DNA of 64,000 nt from Bifidobacterium catulorum (GTDB lineage Bacteria > Actinomycetota > Actinomycetes > Actinomycetales > Bifidobacteriaceae): assembly GCF_003129925.1 (NCBI RefSeq), contig NZ_QFFN01000004.1:1-64000 (forward strand), read 5' to 3'. The notes beneath the pieces were generated by a model. The model saw only the letters and a list, made by a program, of their open reading frames with translations, made no database searches and was not told the origin of the DNA. The position numbers and the translations under genes are program-made. Of the stretch, positions 1 to 9,480 are shown piece by piece (the stretch's first letter is position 1; each line of letters starts with the position of its first letter).

Positions 1-922
1 CGCGGCGCTGTGTATAAGCGACAGCAGGCCCCGCCGCGCGCATTCGCAGGGGCGGGGGGGCGTGACATCGTGGACGTGCGCGTGGGACGGTCTTGGTCTT
101 GCAGATACAAGCATTGTCAGGGCTTGGGAACGTAGTCGTGAGTCAGCCGGCGCAGGTTCCGCCGCCGCTCATTCGCACGGGGGGGGGCGTAATCGCGGGG
201 TCGTGAGCGTGGAATCGTGGTCGTGGGGCATGGCGCTGTGGGGCGCGGTGCAACCGGCCGAATCAGCTGATTACGGTACGGGACGCGGACCATAGTGCCG
301 TGGGCTGTGGCGCACCGTCCCGCCTTGGCAGCATGACCGTATGGCCCGAGCGCCATATCACCGTATACATGCCGCCCTAGCACCGTGGCACCGTATGTAC
401 GTGCCGTGTCCCACACGCCACCATATGCCCGTGCTGGACTTTGGCCTACGTGCTGGACTGGATGCTGCGTGCTGGACTTTTGGCTATGTGACGGGAACAA
501 CACCGCTGGAATACCAACGTTTGTGTTTTTTGTGTCCCAACACGTAGCGGCAAGTCCAACACGCAAGCCGAAGTCCAGCACGTATCGGGGGCGGGAAACG
601 GCATGGTGCACACGGCACAGGGCAGAGCACGCGGCAACGCCAGCGGGCAACGGCACGTCAACGGGGCAGGGCACGGACCAACATGCAACTCAGGCAGCGA
701 TATGGCACGGAGCCAACACGCAACGCGGCACGACGCAACGCAACACGACGCAAGCAGCGCAACGCAGCACGGCACGGCGGGGAATGCGTACGTACGTACA
801 CGACTGAGCGACGCAGCCGAAAACGCGACGTGCACGACCGTCGCGGCACTTACCGCAGTCGGCCGCCACGGCACATGCCGCGCCAGTGCGCGTTGTGCCG
901 CTGGAACAGCTCCGTGCCCGGA
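1..922. other. gene-free, repeat-rich intergenic stretch
   Basis: I see no credible gene here. Open frames exist on both strands, but they overlap each other, lack ribosome binding sites and translate to low-complexity Arg/His/Thr-rich strings. The base composition is strongly repetitive, with many GGCACG, CAACGC and GCACGGCA runs around 600-780. The only clear structure is the CGTGCTGGACTT repeat block annotated separately. Part of this could be an untranslated or decayed region beyond the 3' end of the minus-strand peptidase. Confidence 0.5.
431..582. repeat. cluster of direct and inverted CGTGCTGGACTT repeats
   Basis: GTGCTGGACTT occurs in direct orientation at about 431, 450 and 469. It recurs inverted as AAGTCCAACACG at 552 and AAGTCCAGCACG at 571. 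The outer copies, each followed by TTGGC or preceded by GCCG, could pair into a long hairpin enclosing a T-rich centre (TTTGTGTTTTTTGTG near 520). No coding explanation was found. It may be a structured RNA, a protein-binding array or a small non-autonomous element. Confidence 0.55.
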
Positions 923-3658
923 CTACCGCGCCAATGCCTTGCGCAAAAAGTCGCGCTGGAACAGCAGCAGGTTCTCGGCTACGGTCTCGTCGTTGGTCAT
1001 GTGGGTGATGCCGGTGAGCGGCAGCACGGTGTGTTCACGACCGGCGGCCAGCAACGCGGAACTGAGCCGCAGCGTATTCGCCACGGTCACGTTGTCGTCG
1101 GCGAATCCGTGGATGAGCAACAGCGGACGACGCAGGTTCGGCGCGTCCTTGATGAGGCTGTTCTTCTCGTATACGCGCGGATTGAGACCGAGATAGCGTT
1201 CAGTGTAATGGGTGTCGTAGAGCGTCCAGTCGGTGGGTGGGGCGCCGGCGCAGGCGGCCGCGAACACGTCGGGGGCGCGCAGCACGGCCAGCGCGGAAAG
1301 GAATCCGCCGAACGACCAGCCAATCATGGCCACGCGATCGAGGTCGGGCCGGGGGGCGTCCGCTGCGATCGCCGCCAACGCCTCGGGCAGCGCGCGCACG
1401 GCGTCGGTCTGGTCCTCCAATGCGACGTCGGCGAACCGTTCGAACATGGCGTGGTCCCAGGCGAGTCCACGCGCGCCGGTGCCGCGTCCGTCGGCCGCGA
1501 CGACGATGAAGCCCTGATCGGCCCACCATTGCGCGTCCCAATACATGGACTGCGCGAGCATGACCTCGCGATGCATCGGCCCGCCGTACGGTTTCATCAG
1601 CACGGGCAGCGATTCCGCGTGGGCGTATGGGCTACCGGCGGACGGCAGCGTGATCGCCGTCTGGAGACCACGCTTGCCGAGCTGTGTGAACAGGACGTTC
1701 GGCGTGAATCCCGGTGTTTCGGCATGGTTCACGATGGTGGCCGATGCGGCATCACCCACCGTATGGATCATGACCGACTTCGCGTCGTGCATCGTACGAC
1801 CGGACAGCACCACGCCGTCGCCGGCGCGCGACGCAGTCCATACTCCCGGTTCGGGATTCAGCACGACCGGCGTCGCGGATTCGCCGGACGCATCATAGTC
1901 GCCGTCGCCATTCGAATCGGCGGCGAACCGGTTGCCGAACCCGTCGGTGTTGGAGGCCTTGGGCGTTTCGATGCCGCGGGAGTCGTCGCGCACCTCCTGC
2001 CAATACGAGCCGACGAACTCCTGCCCGGCCGACGGCAACGGGAAGCTCACCACGTCCACGCCACGGGAGTCGCGGGTCGCGCGGGCCAGAACGTCGTGGT
2101 CGGTCACATCGAGCACCGACAGCACCTGCCATCCGGCGGGCGTGAACGCATGCCCGTCCACGGCGAGACGCATGGTGTCGGTCTCCTCATCGGGCATGGC
2201 GGTGACGAGCCGTCCGTCCGGCGTCCACGACGGGCAGCCGTGGATCAGGTCGAGCCAGTACCTGCTGCCGCTTACGGTCAGCGTGGTCGTAGGCAGCCAG
2301 CGGTGGCGTTCCTCCGCGGCGAGCGCGCCGCCGTCCTGTTCGAGCGCGAATCCGTCGAGGATGCCCTGTTGAGAGGCGTATCCGACGCTGGGATTGCTGC
2401 CTTCCTTGCCTACCATCAATACCTGGTCGGCGGTCTGCCTGCGGTTCTGTACGAGCAGCAGCGGGTCTCCCCCGCGGCTCCAATGCACATCGGCGAGGTA
2501 TTCGTATCCGTGACGATCCCACCAGACCTCGGGCAGGTCAACGATGCTGGAATACGCCATGTTGCCGGCACGGTGCTCCGCCGAACCGATGTCGAAGCGG
2601 AACAGCCGCACGTCGGCGTTTCTGGTGAGCGCCTGCGGATAGTGGCGCCTCGTGGCGGGCGCGGTCGGGTTCGCCGGGTCGCTGATGTGCCAGACCGGTT
2701 CCGGTGATTCGTCCGCGCGTTCGATCAGCAGGCTTTTTGAATCGGGCGACCACCAGAATCCGTCGTATCGGTCCATTTCCTCGCCGGCCGCGAATTCCGC
2801 CAGGCCGACGGTCACGTTCGGGTCGTCGTAGACGCCGCAGATGGAGCGTTCGTCGTCCGGGTCACCGTTTTCGCCGATGACGACGAGGTTGATCATACGG
2901 CCGGTCGTATAGGCCACCAGTCGTCCGTTCGGAGAGATGCGTGGATTGAGGACCGGTCGGAACAGACGTCCCGGATGGCCGTGCACGGCCATCGCGGAAA
3001 CGTACCAGGTGTCGCCGAGCTCACGCGTGACGGCGTGGAGTTCGCCGTCGTCGATGGTCACGCGACAGGGGCCCGACGCCGTCGTATCAGCGTCGCCACC
3101 GGATTGAATATCGCCGTCGGACTGGATATCACTGATGAATTCTTGGATATCACTGATGAATTCGATGTCTCCGTCGAAGACGATGGTCGTCAGCCATAGA
3201 CGGCCGCCGACCGTGAACGCCACGCGGTTGCCGGATTCGTTGACGCTGTATGCCACGATGCCATCCGCGGACTCGCGCGCGCGTTCGCGCCGCGCCTTCT
3301 CCTCGTCGGGAACGTCGGCGGCGGTCGCGTTCGTCCCGACCGCCGCAAGCAGTTCGCGCGGGTCGGCCAGCAATGTCTCATGATGGGTTCCGGCACCGTC
3401 GAACCAGCTCATCCACAGGCATGTGACGTCGTCCTGCGGGCCGCGCGAGCGCAGGAACAGGGCGCGCGCACCGTCGTCGACAACCGTGGCCGTACGTGGG
3501 GCGCCAAGCGAGAATCGCAGGGTTCGGGCCTTCGCGCGCGGATATGCGGCGATCGCGGCCGCGATATCGGCAGAGCCTGCCGTTTCGTTGGCGGCATCGG
3601 TGGTGATATCGATATTGAACTGATTGGGTTGTGTCATAATCCGTCTGTCCCCGTTCAT
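923..3658 (-). CDS. S9 family dipeptidyl/prolyl oligopeptidase
   Basis: This is a 911-residue serine peptidase of the S9 (DPP-IV/prolyl oligopeptidase) family, expected to release dipeptides or cleave after proline. The N-terminal two thirds look like the beta-propeller part (WWSPDSKSLL-type blades). The C-terminal third is the alpha/beta hydrolase: nucleophile motif GWSFGGF, then a DDNV segment carrying the acid and a GITHM segment carrying the catalytic His, as in S9B enzymes. The start is supported by GGAGAG five bases upstream of the ATG at 3658; a second ATG seven codons later has a weaker site. Within the propeller, a 21-bp tandem duplication at 3123-3163 encodes the repeated ISDI(Q)EF segment. 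No signal peptide is evident, so it is probably cytoplasmic. Confidence 0.88.
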   Translation of the reverse strand: MNGDRRIMTQPNQFNIDITTDAANETAGSADIAAAIAAYPRAKARTLRFSLGAPRTATVVDDGARALFLRSRGPQDDVTCLWMSWFDGAGTHHETLLADPRELLAAVGTNATAADVPDEEKARRERARESADGIVAYSVNESGNRVAFTVGGRLWLTTIVFDGDIEFISDIQEFISDIQSDGDIQSGGDADTTASGPCRVTIDDGELHAVTRELGDTWYVSAMAVHGHPGRLFRPVLNPRISPNGRLVAYTTGRMINLVVIGENGDPDDERSICGVYDDPNVTVGLAEFAAGEEMDRYDGFWWSPDSKSLLIERADESPEPVWHISDPANPTAPATRRHYPQALTRNADVRLFRFDIGSAEHRAGNMAYSSIVDLPEVWWDRHGYEYLADVHWSRGGDPLLLVQNRRQTADQVLMVGKEGSNPSVGYASQQGILDGFALEQDGGALAAEERHRWLPTTTLTVSGSRYWLDLIHGCPSWTPDGRLVTAMPDEETDTMRLAVDGHAFTPAGWQVLSVLDVTDHDVLARATRDSRGVDVVSFPLPSAGQEFVGSYWQEVRDDSRGIETPKASNTDGFGNRFAADSNGDGDYDASGESATPVVLNPEPGVWTASRAGDGVVLSGRTMHDAKSVMIHTVGDAASATIVNHAETPGFTPNVLFTQLGKRGLQTAITLPSAGSPYAHAESLPVLMKPYGGPMHREVMLAQSMYWDAQWWADQGFIVVAADGRGTGARGLAWDHAMFERFADVALEDQTDAVRALPEALAAIAADAPRPDLDRVAMIGWSFGGFLSALAVLRAPDVFAAACAGAPPTDWTLYDTHYTERYLGLNPRVYEKNSLIKDAPNLRRPLLLIHGFADDNVTVANTLRLSSALLAAGREHTVLPLTGITHMTNDETVAENLLLFQRDFLRKALAR

Positions 3659-3756
3659 TACATCTCTCCGGTCGACAAATCCAAATCAACCACAATACCC
3701 TAACTTCGGCAACTATGCGATAGTCACCGTCGTTATGGGGAATGACCATTATTGCG

Positions 3757-3945
3757 TGACCGGGCACACGCATAACGTGACCGGGTACACGTATAACGTG
3801 ACCGGGCACACCCACACCCAGTCACGCCATCTGAAAAACGTTGAAAAATAAGGGTTTTATCAAGCGCGTGACCGGGTACACCCGCACCCGGTCACACACG
3901 CAAGCACCCGGTCACGTGATACGCGCACCTGGTCACGCAACGCAT
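3757..3945. repeat. composite GTGAC repeat element, copy A
   Basis: The left side has tandem 21-bp units of the form GTGACCGGGYACACGTATAAC (three in a row from 3757). An inverted CACCCAGTCACG follows, then the AT-rich core CCATCTGAAAAACGTTGAAA and AATAAGGGTTTT (about 3827-3858). Beyond the core, inverted units ending CACCCGGTCAC continue to 3945. The same architecture recurs at 14645-14875, 16263-16432 and 34678-34852. It is intergenic between the S9 peptidase start and the aldo/keto reductase stop. Confidence 0.75.
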
Positions 3946-3953
3946 CACGCCCC

Positions 3954-4814
3954 CTACTCCATATCGAGGGGCTCCTTGCTCGTCGGCGCGGGGAACGCGT
4001 CGTCGAGGGCCGCCAGATCGTCGTCGGTCAGCGTGATGTCGCGCGCCGCCCAGTTGGCGAGCACGTGCTCGGCGGTGCCGCTGCGAGGGATGGCGATCAT
4101 GTCGTCGCGCCGCAGCACGAACGCCAGCAGAATCTGCATGGGCGTGGCCCCGTGCGCGGCCGCCACCTTGCGTACGGCTGCGTTGCCGACCAGACCGCGT
4201 CGCAGGCTGCCGGCCTGGGCAAGCGGGCAGTATGCCATCATCGGGACGCCGTGATCATGCATCCAGGGCAGCAGATCGTATTCCACGCCGCGAGACGCCA
4301 GATGATACAGGTCCTGGTTCACGGCGCACCGGTCGCCGCCCGGCACGCGGAACAGCTCCTTCATATCGACCGTGTCGAAATTGGAGACGCCCCAGTTGGC
4401 GATCAGTCCGTCGGCCTTCGCCGCCTCCATGCAGTCGACGGTCTCGGCGAGCGGAATAGAACCGCGCCAATGCAACAGGTACATGTCGAGATAATCGACG
4501 CCAAGACGACGCAGCGACGCCTCAAGACTGCGCCGGAGTTTGCCACGCCCGGCATTATGCGGATACACCTTGGATACGAGGAACAGCCGTTCGCGGTCGT
4601 AGCCGTCGATCGCCTCGCCGACCAGCGATTCGGCGCGTCCGTCGCCGTACATCTCGGCGGTGTCGATAAGTCTCACGCCGGCGTCGAGGCCAGCCCTGAG
4701 CGCCGCGATCTCCGTGCGCGCGGAACGCCGCCCCTCCCCCAGATACCATGTGCCCATGCCGAGCCGCGGCATCAACGTGCCGTCGTTCAGCCGTACGGTT
4801 TCGATGAATGTCAT
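3954..4814 (-). CDS. aldo/keto reductase
   Basis: This is an NAD(P)H-dependent aldo/keto reductase that should reduce aldehydes or ketones to alcohols; the substrate is not evident. About 286 residues, the usual length. The catalytic tetrad is visible: Asp and Tyr in DTAEMYGDG, Lys in LVSKVY and His in YLLHWRG. The C-terminal SGTAEHVLANWAARD-type segment is the usual NADPH-binding end. I place the start at 4814, where AAGGGGAGG sits 6-7 bases upstream; upstream in-frame codons lack a site. It is monocistronic, between the composite repeat downstream and a TTCGATA-repeat promoter region upstream. Confidence 0.87.
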   Translation of the reverse strand: MTFIETVRLNDGTLMPRLGMGTWYLGEGRRSARTEIAALRAGLDAGVRLIDTAEMYGDGRAESLVGEAIDGYDRERLFLVSKVYPHNAGRGKLRRSLEASLRRLGVDYLDMYLLHWRGSIPLAETVDCMEAAKADGLIANWGVSNFDTVDMKELFRVPGGDRCAVNQDLYHLASRGVEYDLLPWMHDHGVPMMAYCPLAQAGSLRRGLVGNAAVRKVAAAHGATPMQILLAFVLRRDDMIAIPRSGTAEHVLANWAARDITLTDDDLAALDDAFPAPTSKEPLDME

Positions 4815-4829
4815 GATTGCCTCCCCTTT

Positions 4830-4890
4830 TTCGATATTACGGTCTTTCGATACAACTGTCATTCGATATATCCGTCGATATGACGGTCAA
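4830..4890 (-). promoter_or_regulatory. TTCGATA repeats and putative promoter of the aldo/keto reductase
   Basis: TTCGATA occurs at 4830, 4846 and 4862, with a related GTCGATA at 4874, spaced about 16 bp. That regular spacing suggests regulator half-sites. On the minus strand TTGACC (4885-4890) lies upstream and could be a -35. No exact -10 is obvious, so the promoter call is tentative. Confidence 0.35.
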
Positions 4891-4907
4891 TGCACCTGCT
4901 TGATATG

Positions 4908-4951
4908 ACAAAAGTCGTCAGTCATGAACGCGGACGCTCATGACTGACGAC
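4908..4951 (-). terminator. intrinsic terminator of the hexarate operon
   Basis: A perfect 14-bp stem (arms 4914-4927 and 4938-4951, GTCGTCAGTCATGA and its complement) encloses a 10-base loop. On the minus strand it is followed by ACTTTTGTC. It lies 48 bases past the garR stop and so ends the five-gene operon. Confidence 0.85.
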
Positions 4952-4999
4952 CAGGACGACGGATTCAGGACGATACGGCATGCAACGCCGACGATACGA

Positions 5000-5884
5000 T
5001 CAGCCCTGCAGCTTGAAGTTGTTGACCATCTCGTACCATTCGGCGATGCCGCTGTGGTCGTCGGAACCGTGTCCGTTGACTTTGAGCGACTGGAGGATCT
5101 CCATGGCGAGCGAGGTGAACGGCGCGGAGACGTTCACACCGTGCGAGGTGTCGAGAGCGTTCTGCAGATCCTTGATGTGCAGGTCGATGCGGAAGCCGGG
5201 CGTGAAGTCGCCGTCGAAGATCTTCTGCGACTTCTGGTCCATGACGACGCTGCCGGCCAGGCCGGAGCGGATGGCCTTGTACACGTTCTCCGGGGAGACG
5301 CCGGCCTTCTTGGCCAGCGAGTAGGCCTCGGAGACGGCGGCGATGTTCACGGCCACGATCATCTGGTTGGCGAGCTTGGTGATGTTGCCGGCGCCGACGC
5401 CGCCGACCAGCGTGACGGTGGAGGCCATGGCGCCGAGCAGCGCCTCGTACTTGTCGAACACGGCCTGCTCGCCGCCGACCATGACGGCGATGGTGCCGTC
5501 GATGGCCTTGGGCTCGCCGCCGGAGACCGGTGCGTCGAGGAAGTCCACGCCCTGCTCGGCCAGCTTTTCGGCGAATTCGCGGCTGGCGAGCGGCGCGATG
5601 GAACTCATGTCGATGACGGCCTTGCCTTCGGACAGGCCTTCGGCGATGCCGTTCTCGTCGAACAGGGCGCTGCGCACGTGGGGCGAGTTCGGCAGCATGG
5701 TGATGACGACGTCGGCCTGTTCGGCGACCTCCTTGCCGCTGGCGGCGGCGACCGCGCCCGCGGCGACGAGCTCGTCGACCGGGGCCTGGTTGCGGTCGTA
5801 TGCGATGACGGTGTAGCCGGCCTTGAGCACGTTGTGCGCCATCGGCTTACCCATGATGCCGAGTCCTACGAATCCTACCTTCAT
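5000..5884 (-). CDS. garR: 2-hydroxy-3-oxopropionate (tartronate semialdehyde) reductase
   Basis: This enzyme reduces tartronate semialdehyde to D-glycerate with NAD(P)H, the third step of the glucarate/galactarate route. It has 294 residues, typical of the beta-hydroxyacid dehydrogenase family. The N-terminal GLGIMGKPMAHN is the Rossmann dinucleotide motif; DAPVSGGEPKA and the Lys in GNITKLANQ are the family substrate and catalytic motifs. The start is the ATG at 5884; a longer in-frame extension upstream overlaps the glycerate kinase gene and is arginine-rich shadow sequence. It is the last gene of the operon, 44 bases after the kinase, and is followed by a strong terminator. Other hydroxyacid dehydrogenases of this family are possible, but the neighbours favour GarR. 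Confidence 0.88.
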   Translation of the reverse strand: MKVGFVGLGIMGKPMAHNVLKAGYTVIAYDRNQAPVDELVAAGAVAAASGKEVAEQADVVITMLPNSPHVRSALFDENGIAEGLSEGKAVIDMSSIAPLASREFAEKLAEQGVDFLDAPVSGGEPKAIDGTIAVMVGGEQAVFDKYEALLGAMASTVTLVGGVGAGNITKLANQMIVAVNIAAVSEAYSLAKKAGVSPENVYKAIRSGLAGSVVMDQKSQKIFDGDFTPGFRIDLHIKDLQNALDTSHGVNVSAPFTSLAMEILQSLKVNGHGSDDHSGIAEWYEMVNNFKLQG

Positions 5885-5928
5885 GATGGTTTCCTTTGCT
5901 GATTGGTTTGTGGTTGGGGTGATGGATG

Positions 5929-7083
5929 TCATCGTCCGAGGAGGAACGCACGGATGGCGGTCTCCCCGGCGATCGGAATGTTGACGTCGGTGCGGGCGAG
6001 GCATTCGTCCAGCGAGGCCGGCGCGGGAATGGCGGGGACCACCAAATCGATGCCCATGTCGTAGACCGCGCCGAGATTGTCCGCACGGCCGCCGACGACG
6101 GCGACGACCGGCTTGCCGTGCCGTTTGGCGCGTCGCGCCACGCCTACCGGCGCCTTGCCGTTGGCCGACTGCGCGTCCATACGGCCCTCCCCGGTGATGA
6201 CCACATCGACGGTGTCCATGACGTCTTCCAGCCCGATGAGGTCGAGCACCGTTTCGATGCCGCTGCGGATCTCCGCGTCGCAGAACGCCGCGAGCCCGGC
6301 GCCGAGCCCGCCCGCCGCGCCGGCGCCCGGCAGATCGGCCACGTTCACGCCGGTCGTCGTGTTGACGACGTCGGCGTATCGTCGCATCCATCCGTCGAGC
6401 TCGGCGAACCTGCCGGAGGGCAGTCCTTTCTGCGGACCGTAGATGCATACGGCCCCGGACGGCCCGACCAACGGATTCGACACGTCGGTCAATGCGACGA
6501 ACTCCGTTTGCGCGATACGTGGGTCGATGCCGATCATGTCGATCGATGCGATCGACCGCAGTCCCGCCAGTCCGCAAGGCGCGTCGGCGCCGTCGGCATC
6601 AAGGAACCGCACGCCGAACGCCTTGGCCATGCCGGTGCCGCCGTCACTGGTCGCGCTGCCGCCGAGTCCTATATATATGCGGCGCGCACCGGCGTCGATG
6701 GCATCGAGGATGATCTGGCCGACGCCGTACGTGGAGGCGTCGAGCGCGTTCCTGCACGTCTGCTCGATGAGCGTGATGCCGCTGGCCTGCGCCATTTCGA
6801 TGATGGCCGATCCGTCGGCCAGCAGCCCGTATTCGGCGGTCACGTCGTCACCGAGCGGACCACGGACGACGACCTTGCGAATCTCGCCGCCGCAGGCATC
6901 GATCACGGCGTCGACGGTGCCTTCGCCGCCATCGGCGATGGGGTATTTCACCACCGAGCAGTCGGGGACGACGCGGCGGACGCCTTCTTCGAGAAGGTCC
7001 TCGATGCGTCGGCTGGACGCCGATCCTTTGAAGGAGTCGGAGGCGAGCAGCACCGACGGCGTCCGGCCTGGTTGCGAACTCAT
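5929..7083 (-). CDS. glxK: glycerate kinase
   Basis: A 384-residue glycerate kinase of the GarK/GlxK family that phosphorylates D-glycerate (in this family to 2-phosphoglycerate), feeding lower glycolysis. Family segments include LLASDSFKGSASS at the N-terminus, IADGGEGTVDAV, the GLGGSATSDGGTGM glycine-rich nucleotide loop, and VITGEGRMDAQS near the C-terminus. AAAGGAGG precedes the start by 6 bases. It lies between the DapA-family gene and garR, the natural order for a hexarate pathway. It could also be a general glycerate kinase, but the operon makes a role in hexarate use the simplest reading. Confidence 0.88.
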   Translation of the reverse strand: MSSQPGRTPSVLLASDSFKGSASSRRIEDLLEEGVRRVVPDCSVVKYPIADGGEGTVDAVIDACGGEIRKVVVRGPLGDDVTAEYGLLADGSAIIEMAQASGITLIEQTCRNALDASTYGVGQIILDAIDAGARRIYIGLGGSATSDGGTGMAKAFGVRFLDADGADAPCGLAGLRSIASIDMIGIDPRIAQTEFVALTDVSNPLVGPSGAVCIYGPQKGLPSGRFAELDGWMRRYADVVNTTTGVNVADLPGAGAAGGLGAGLAAFCDAEIRSGIETVLDLIGLEDVMDTVDVVITGEGRMDAQSANGKAPVGVARRAKRHGKPVVAVVGGRADNLGAVYDMGIDLVVPAIPAPASLDECLARTDVNIPIAGETAIRAFLLGR

Positions 7084-7137
7084 GGCCGTCCTCCTTTCAT
7101 ATGATAGTGACGATGATATGACGTGGGCCGATATGGT

Positions 7138-8055
7138 TCAGTCGAGATATCCGGCTTCGCGCATGGCCTGTTTCATGCCGTCGAGCGCCGCACCGGTCGT
7201 TGCCTCGGTAGGCAGGACCGACGGACCGACGTCCATGCCCAGCAGATTGGCCATGTCCTTGGTGGCGGCCGGGAAGCTGGCCGCGTCCTGGGAGAGGCGA
7301 ATCGGATTGAGGACGAACTGGTCCTTGCGGGAGCCTTCCAGATCGCCGGCGACGAATTTATCGTAGATGCCGCAGACGAGTTCCGGATAGATGTTCGCCG
7401 TGGAGCATACGGCGCCGTCCGCACCGCAGCAGAATCCGGCGTAGACGATGGTGTCCTTGCCGGCGAACACCTGGAAGTCGATGTCGGCGGTGCGGCGGAC
7501 GAGCTCCTGCAGGTTGGTGATGTTGCCGGAGGAGTCCTTGATGCCGACGATGTTTTCCACGTCGTGGGCGAGCCTGACGATGACGTCGAGCGAAATCGGA
7601 TAGCCGGCCAGTCCGGGGTTGTTGTAGATGAGCACGGCCGTGTCGGGGACCGCTTCGGCGATGGCACTGAAGTGGTTGTAGAGGGCCGGCTGCGTGGGCG
7701 TGATGAACATCGGCTGGAGCACCGAGATGGCGTCGATGTCGAGTTCTGCGGCGCGGCGGGCCAGTTCCACGCACTGGCTGGTGCGGATGTGACCGACGCC
7801 GAACATGACGGGCACGCGACCGGCTGCCTCGTCGATGATGGCCTGGGTGGCTTCGAGCATCTCGTCGTCGGAGAACATGTAGAACTCCGAATTGGAGCCG
7901 AAGGCGAGGATGCCGTCCACGCCGTGTTCGATGACGTGGCTCACCTGTTCACGCAGGCGGGGGATGTCGATGGCACCGTCGCGCTCGTTCTCCACGGGCA
8001 TGAGGATCGGCACGAAGATGCCTTTGAATGCATTGACGTTGATGGGATGCGACAT
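7138..8055 (-). CDS. DapA-family lyase: likely 5-keto-4-deoxy-D-glucarate aldolase or dehydratase
   Basis: A 305-residue class I aldolase-fold protein of the dihydrodipicolinate synthase/N-acetylneuraminate lyase family. The Schiff-base Lys lies in IVGIKDSSGN (about residue 167), the Tyr in YNNPG, and the carboxylate loop reads GSNSEF. In this operon it should act on 5-keto-4-deoxyglucarate, the product of glucarate dehydratase. Two reactions fit: aldol cleavage to pyruvate plus tartronate semialdehyde, or dehydration-decarboxylation to 2-ketoglutarate semialdehyde. Because garR and glycerate kinase follow directly, and no HpcH/HpaI-type GarL is present, I favour aldolase. The alternative is not excluded by sequence. 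Spacing to the dehydratase gene upstream is 21 bases. Confidence 0.78.
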   Translation of the reverse strand: MSHPINVNAFKGIFVPILMPVENERDGAIDIPRLREQVSHVIEHGVDGILAFGSNSEFYMFSDDEMLEATQAIIDEAAGRVPVMFGVGHIRTSQCVELARRAAELDIDAISVLQPMFITPTQPALYNHFSAIAEAVPDTAVLIYNNPGLAGYPISLDVIVRLAHDVENIVGIKDSSGNITNLQELVRRTADIDFQVFAGKDTIVYAGFCCGADGAVCSTANIYPELVCGIYDKFVAGDLEGSRKDQFVLNPIRLSQDAASFPAATKDMANLLGMDVGPSVLPTEATTGAALDGMKQAMREAGYLD

Positions 8056-8076
8056 GGGAGGAATTCCTTTTTTGTC

Positions 8077-9405
8077 TTATCGGACCAGGGCCGGGCGCTT
8101 GCCGTCGAACTTCCAGCCGGGGATGAGGTACTGCATGCCGACGGAGTCGTCGCGCGTGCCGCAGTTGTTGTCCACGTACAGCTGATGCGCCTTGAGCACG
8201 GCCTCACGGTCCACCTCGACGCCGAGTCCGGGCACGTCGCGAGGCACGGCGATTTCGCCGTTTTCAATCTTCGGCGGGTTCTTGGTGAGGAACTGGCCGT
8301 CCTGCCAGATCCAGTGGGTGTCGCAGGCGTTGTAGTTGCCCGGCACCGCGGCGCCGCACTGGGCCACCATGGCCAGCGAGATGTCGAAGTGGTTGTTGGA
8401 GTGCACGCCCCAGGTGAGGTCGAAGTCGTGGCACAGCTGGGCCACACGCACGCAGCCCTGCATGGTCCAGAAGTGCGGGTCGGCCAGCGGGATGGTCACG
8501 GAATCCAGCCGGATGGCGTTCTTCATCTCGCGCCAGTCGGTGTCGCACATGTTCGTGGCCGTGGCCAGGCCGGTGATACGGTGGAATTCGGCCATCACCT
8601 CGCGGGCGGAGAAGCGGCCCTCCGCGCCGCACGGATCCTCGCAGTAGGCGAGGATGCCGGTCATGTCCTTGCAGATGTCCACGGCCTCGTCAAGCGACCA
8701 GGCGCCGTTCGGGTCGAGGTCCATGCGGCTGTTCGGGAAACGCTTCTTCAGCGCCTTGATGGCCTCGATCTCCTCGTGGCCGTCGAGCACACCGCCCTTG
8801 AGCTTGAAGTCCTTGAAACCGTAGCGCTCGTATGCGGCCTCGGCCTGGGCCACGATGGCCTCCGGGGTCAGCGCCTCCTCACGGCGGATGCGTCCCCATG
8901 CATCGGAGTTGTCATCGTCGTGGATGTACGGCAGGTCGGTCTTGTTGCGGTCGCCGATGTAGAACAGGTAGCCGAGGAAGCGCACGCTGTCGCGCACCTG
9001 GCCTTCGCCGAGCAGCGCGGCGACCGGCAGGCCGACATGCTTGCCGACGATGTCGAGCAGCGGGGCCTCGACGGCGGTCTGCACGTGCACGGTGGTGCGC
9101 AGGTCGAAGGTCTGATTGCCGCGGCCGCCGGCGTCGAGGGCCGCGTACTTGTCGTGAATGGAACGAATGATGTTCTTGTAGTCGAAGATGGACTTGCCGA
9201 TCACCATCGGCTTGACTTCCTCAAGCACCTCGGTGATCTTCTTCGAGCCGGGGACCTCGCCCACGCCTTCGACGCCTTCGGAATCCGTGAGGATCACGAT
9301 GTTGCGGGTGAAGAACGGGGCGTGGGCGCCGGACAGGTTGAGCAGCATGCTGTCGTAGCCGGCGACCGGGTAGACTTCCATCTTTTCGATAGTGGGGACC
9401 GTCAT
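8077..9405 (-). CDS. gudD: glucarate dehydratase
   Basis: An enolase-superfamily enzyme that dehydrates D-glucarate (often also L-idarate) to 5-keto-4-deoxy-D-glucarate. It has 442 residues, the usual GudD length. The catalytic KxK (FKLKGG, about residues 204-209), the metal ligands in [24 protein letters not shown] and TNMCDTDW, and the general-base His in [10 protein letters not shown] are all present. It is the second gene of the operon, with 75 bases between it and its paralogue. The ribosome binding site is weak (AAAGCGAATACC before the ATG). The high similarity to the upstream paralogue points to tandem duplication. Confidence 0.92.
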   Translation of the reverse strand: MTVPTIEKMEVYPVAGYDSMLLNLSGAHAPFFTRNIVILTDSEGVEGVGEVPGSKKITEVLEEVKPMVIGKSIFDYKNIIRSIHDKYAALDAGGRGNQTFDLRTTVHVQTAVEAPLLDIVGKHVGLPVAALLGEGQVRDSVRFLGYLFYIGDRNKTDLPYIHDDDNSDAWGRIRREEALTPEAIVAQAEAAYERYGFKDFKLKGGVLDGHEEIEAIKALKKRFPNSRMDLDPNGAWSLDEAVDICKDMTGILAYCEDPCGAEGRFSAREVMAEFHRITGLATATNMCDTDWREMKNAIRLDSVTIPLADPHFWTMQGCVRVAQLCHDFDLTWGVHSNNHFDISLAMVAQCGAAVPGNYNACDTHWIWQDGQFLTKNPPKIENGEIAVPRDVPGLGVEVDREAVLKAHQLYVDNNCGTRDDSVGMQYLIPGWKFDGKRPALVR

Positions 9406-9480
9406 GGTATTCGCTTTCTTGTCGTTGCGGTTATGTCGTTGTGGTTGTTCTTTGTGATCGCTGATTGTTTGCGGTTCCGG

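Noticed and set aside
683-2707. Open frame of 674 codons on the plus strand
   Set aside because: Antisense to the S9 peptidase, whose catalytic motifs are clear on the other strand.
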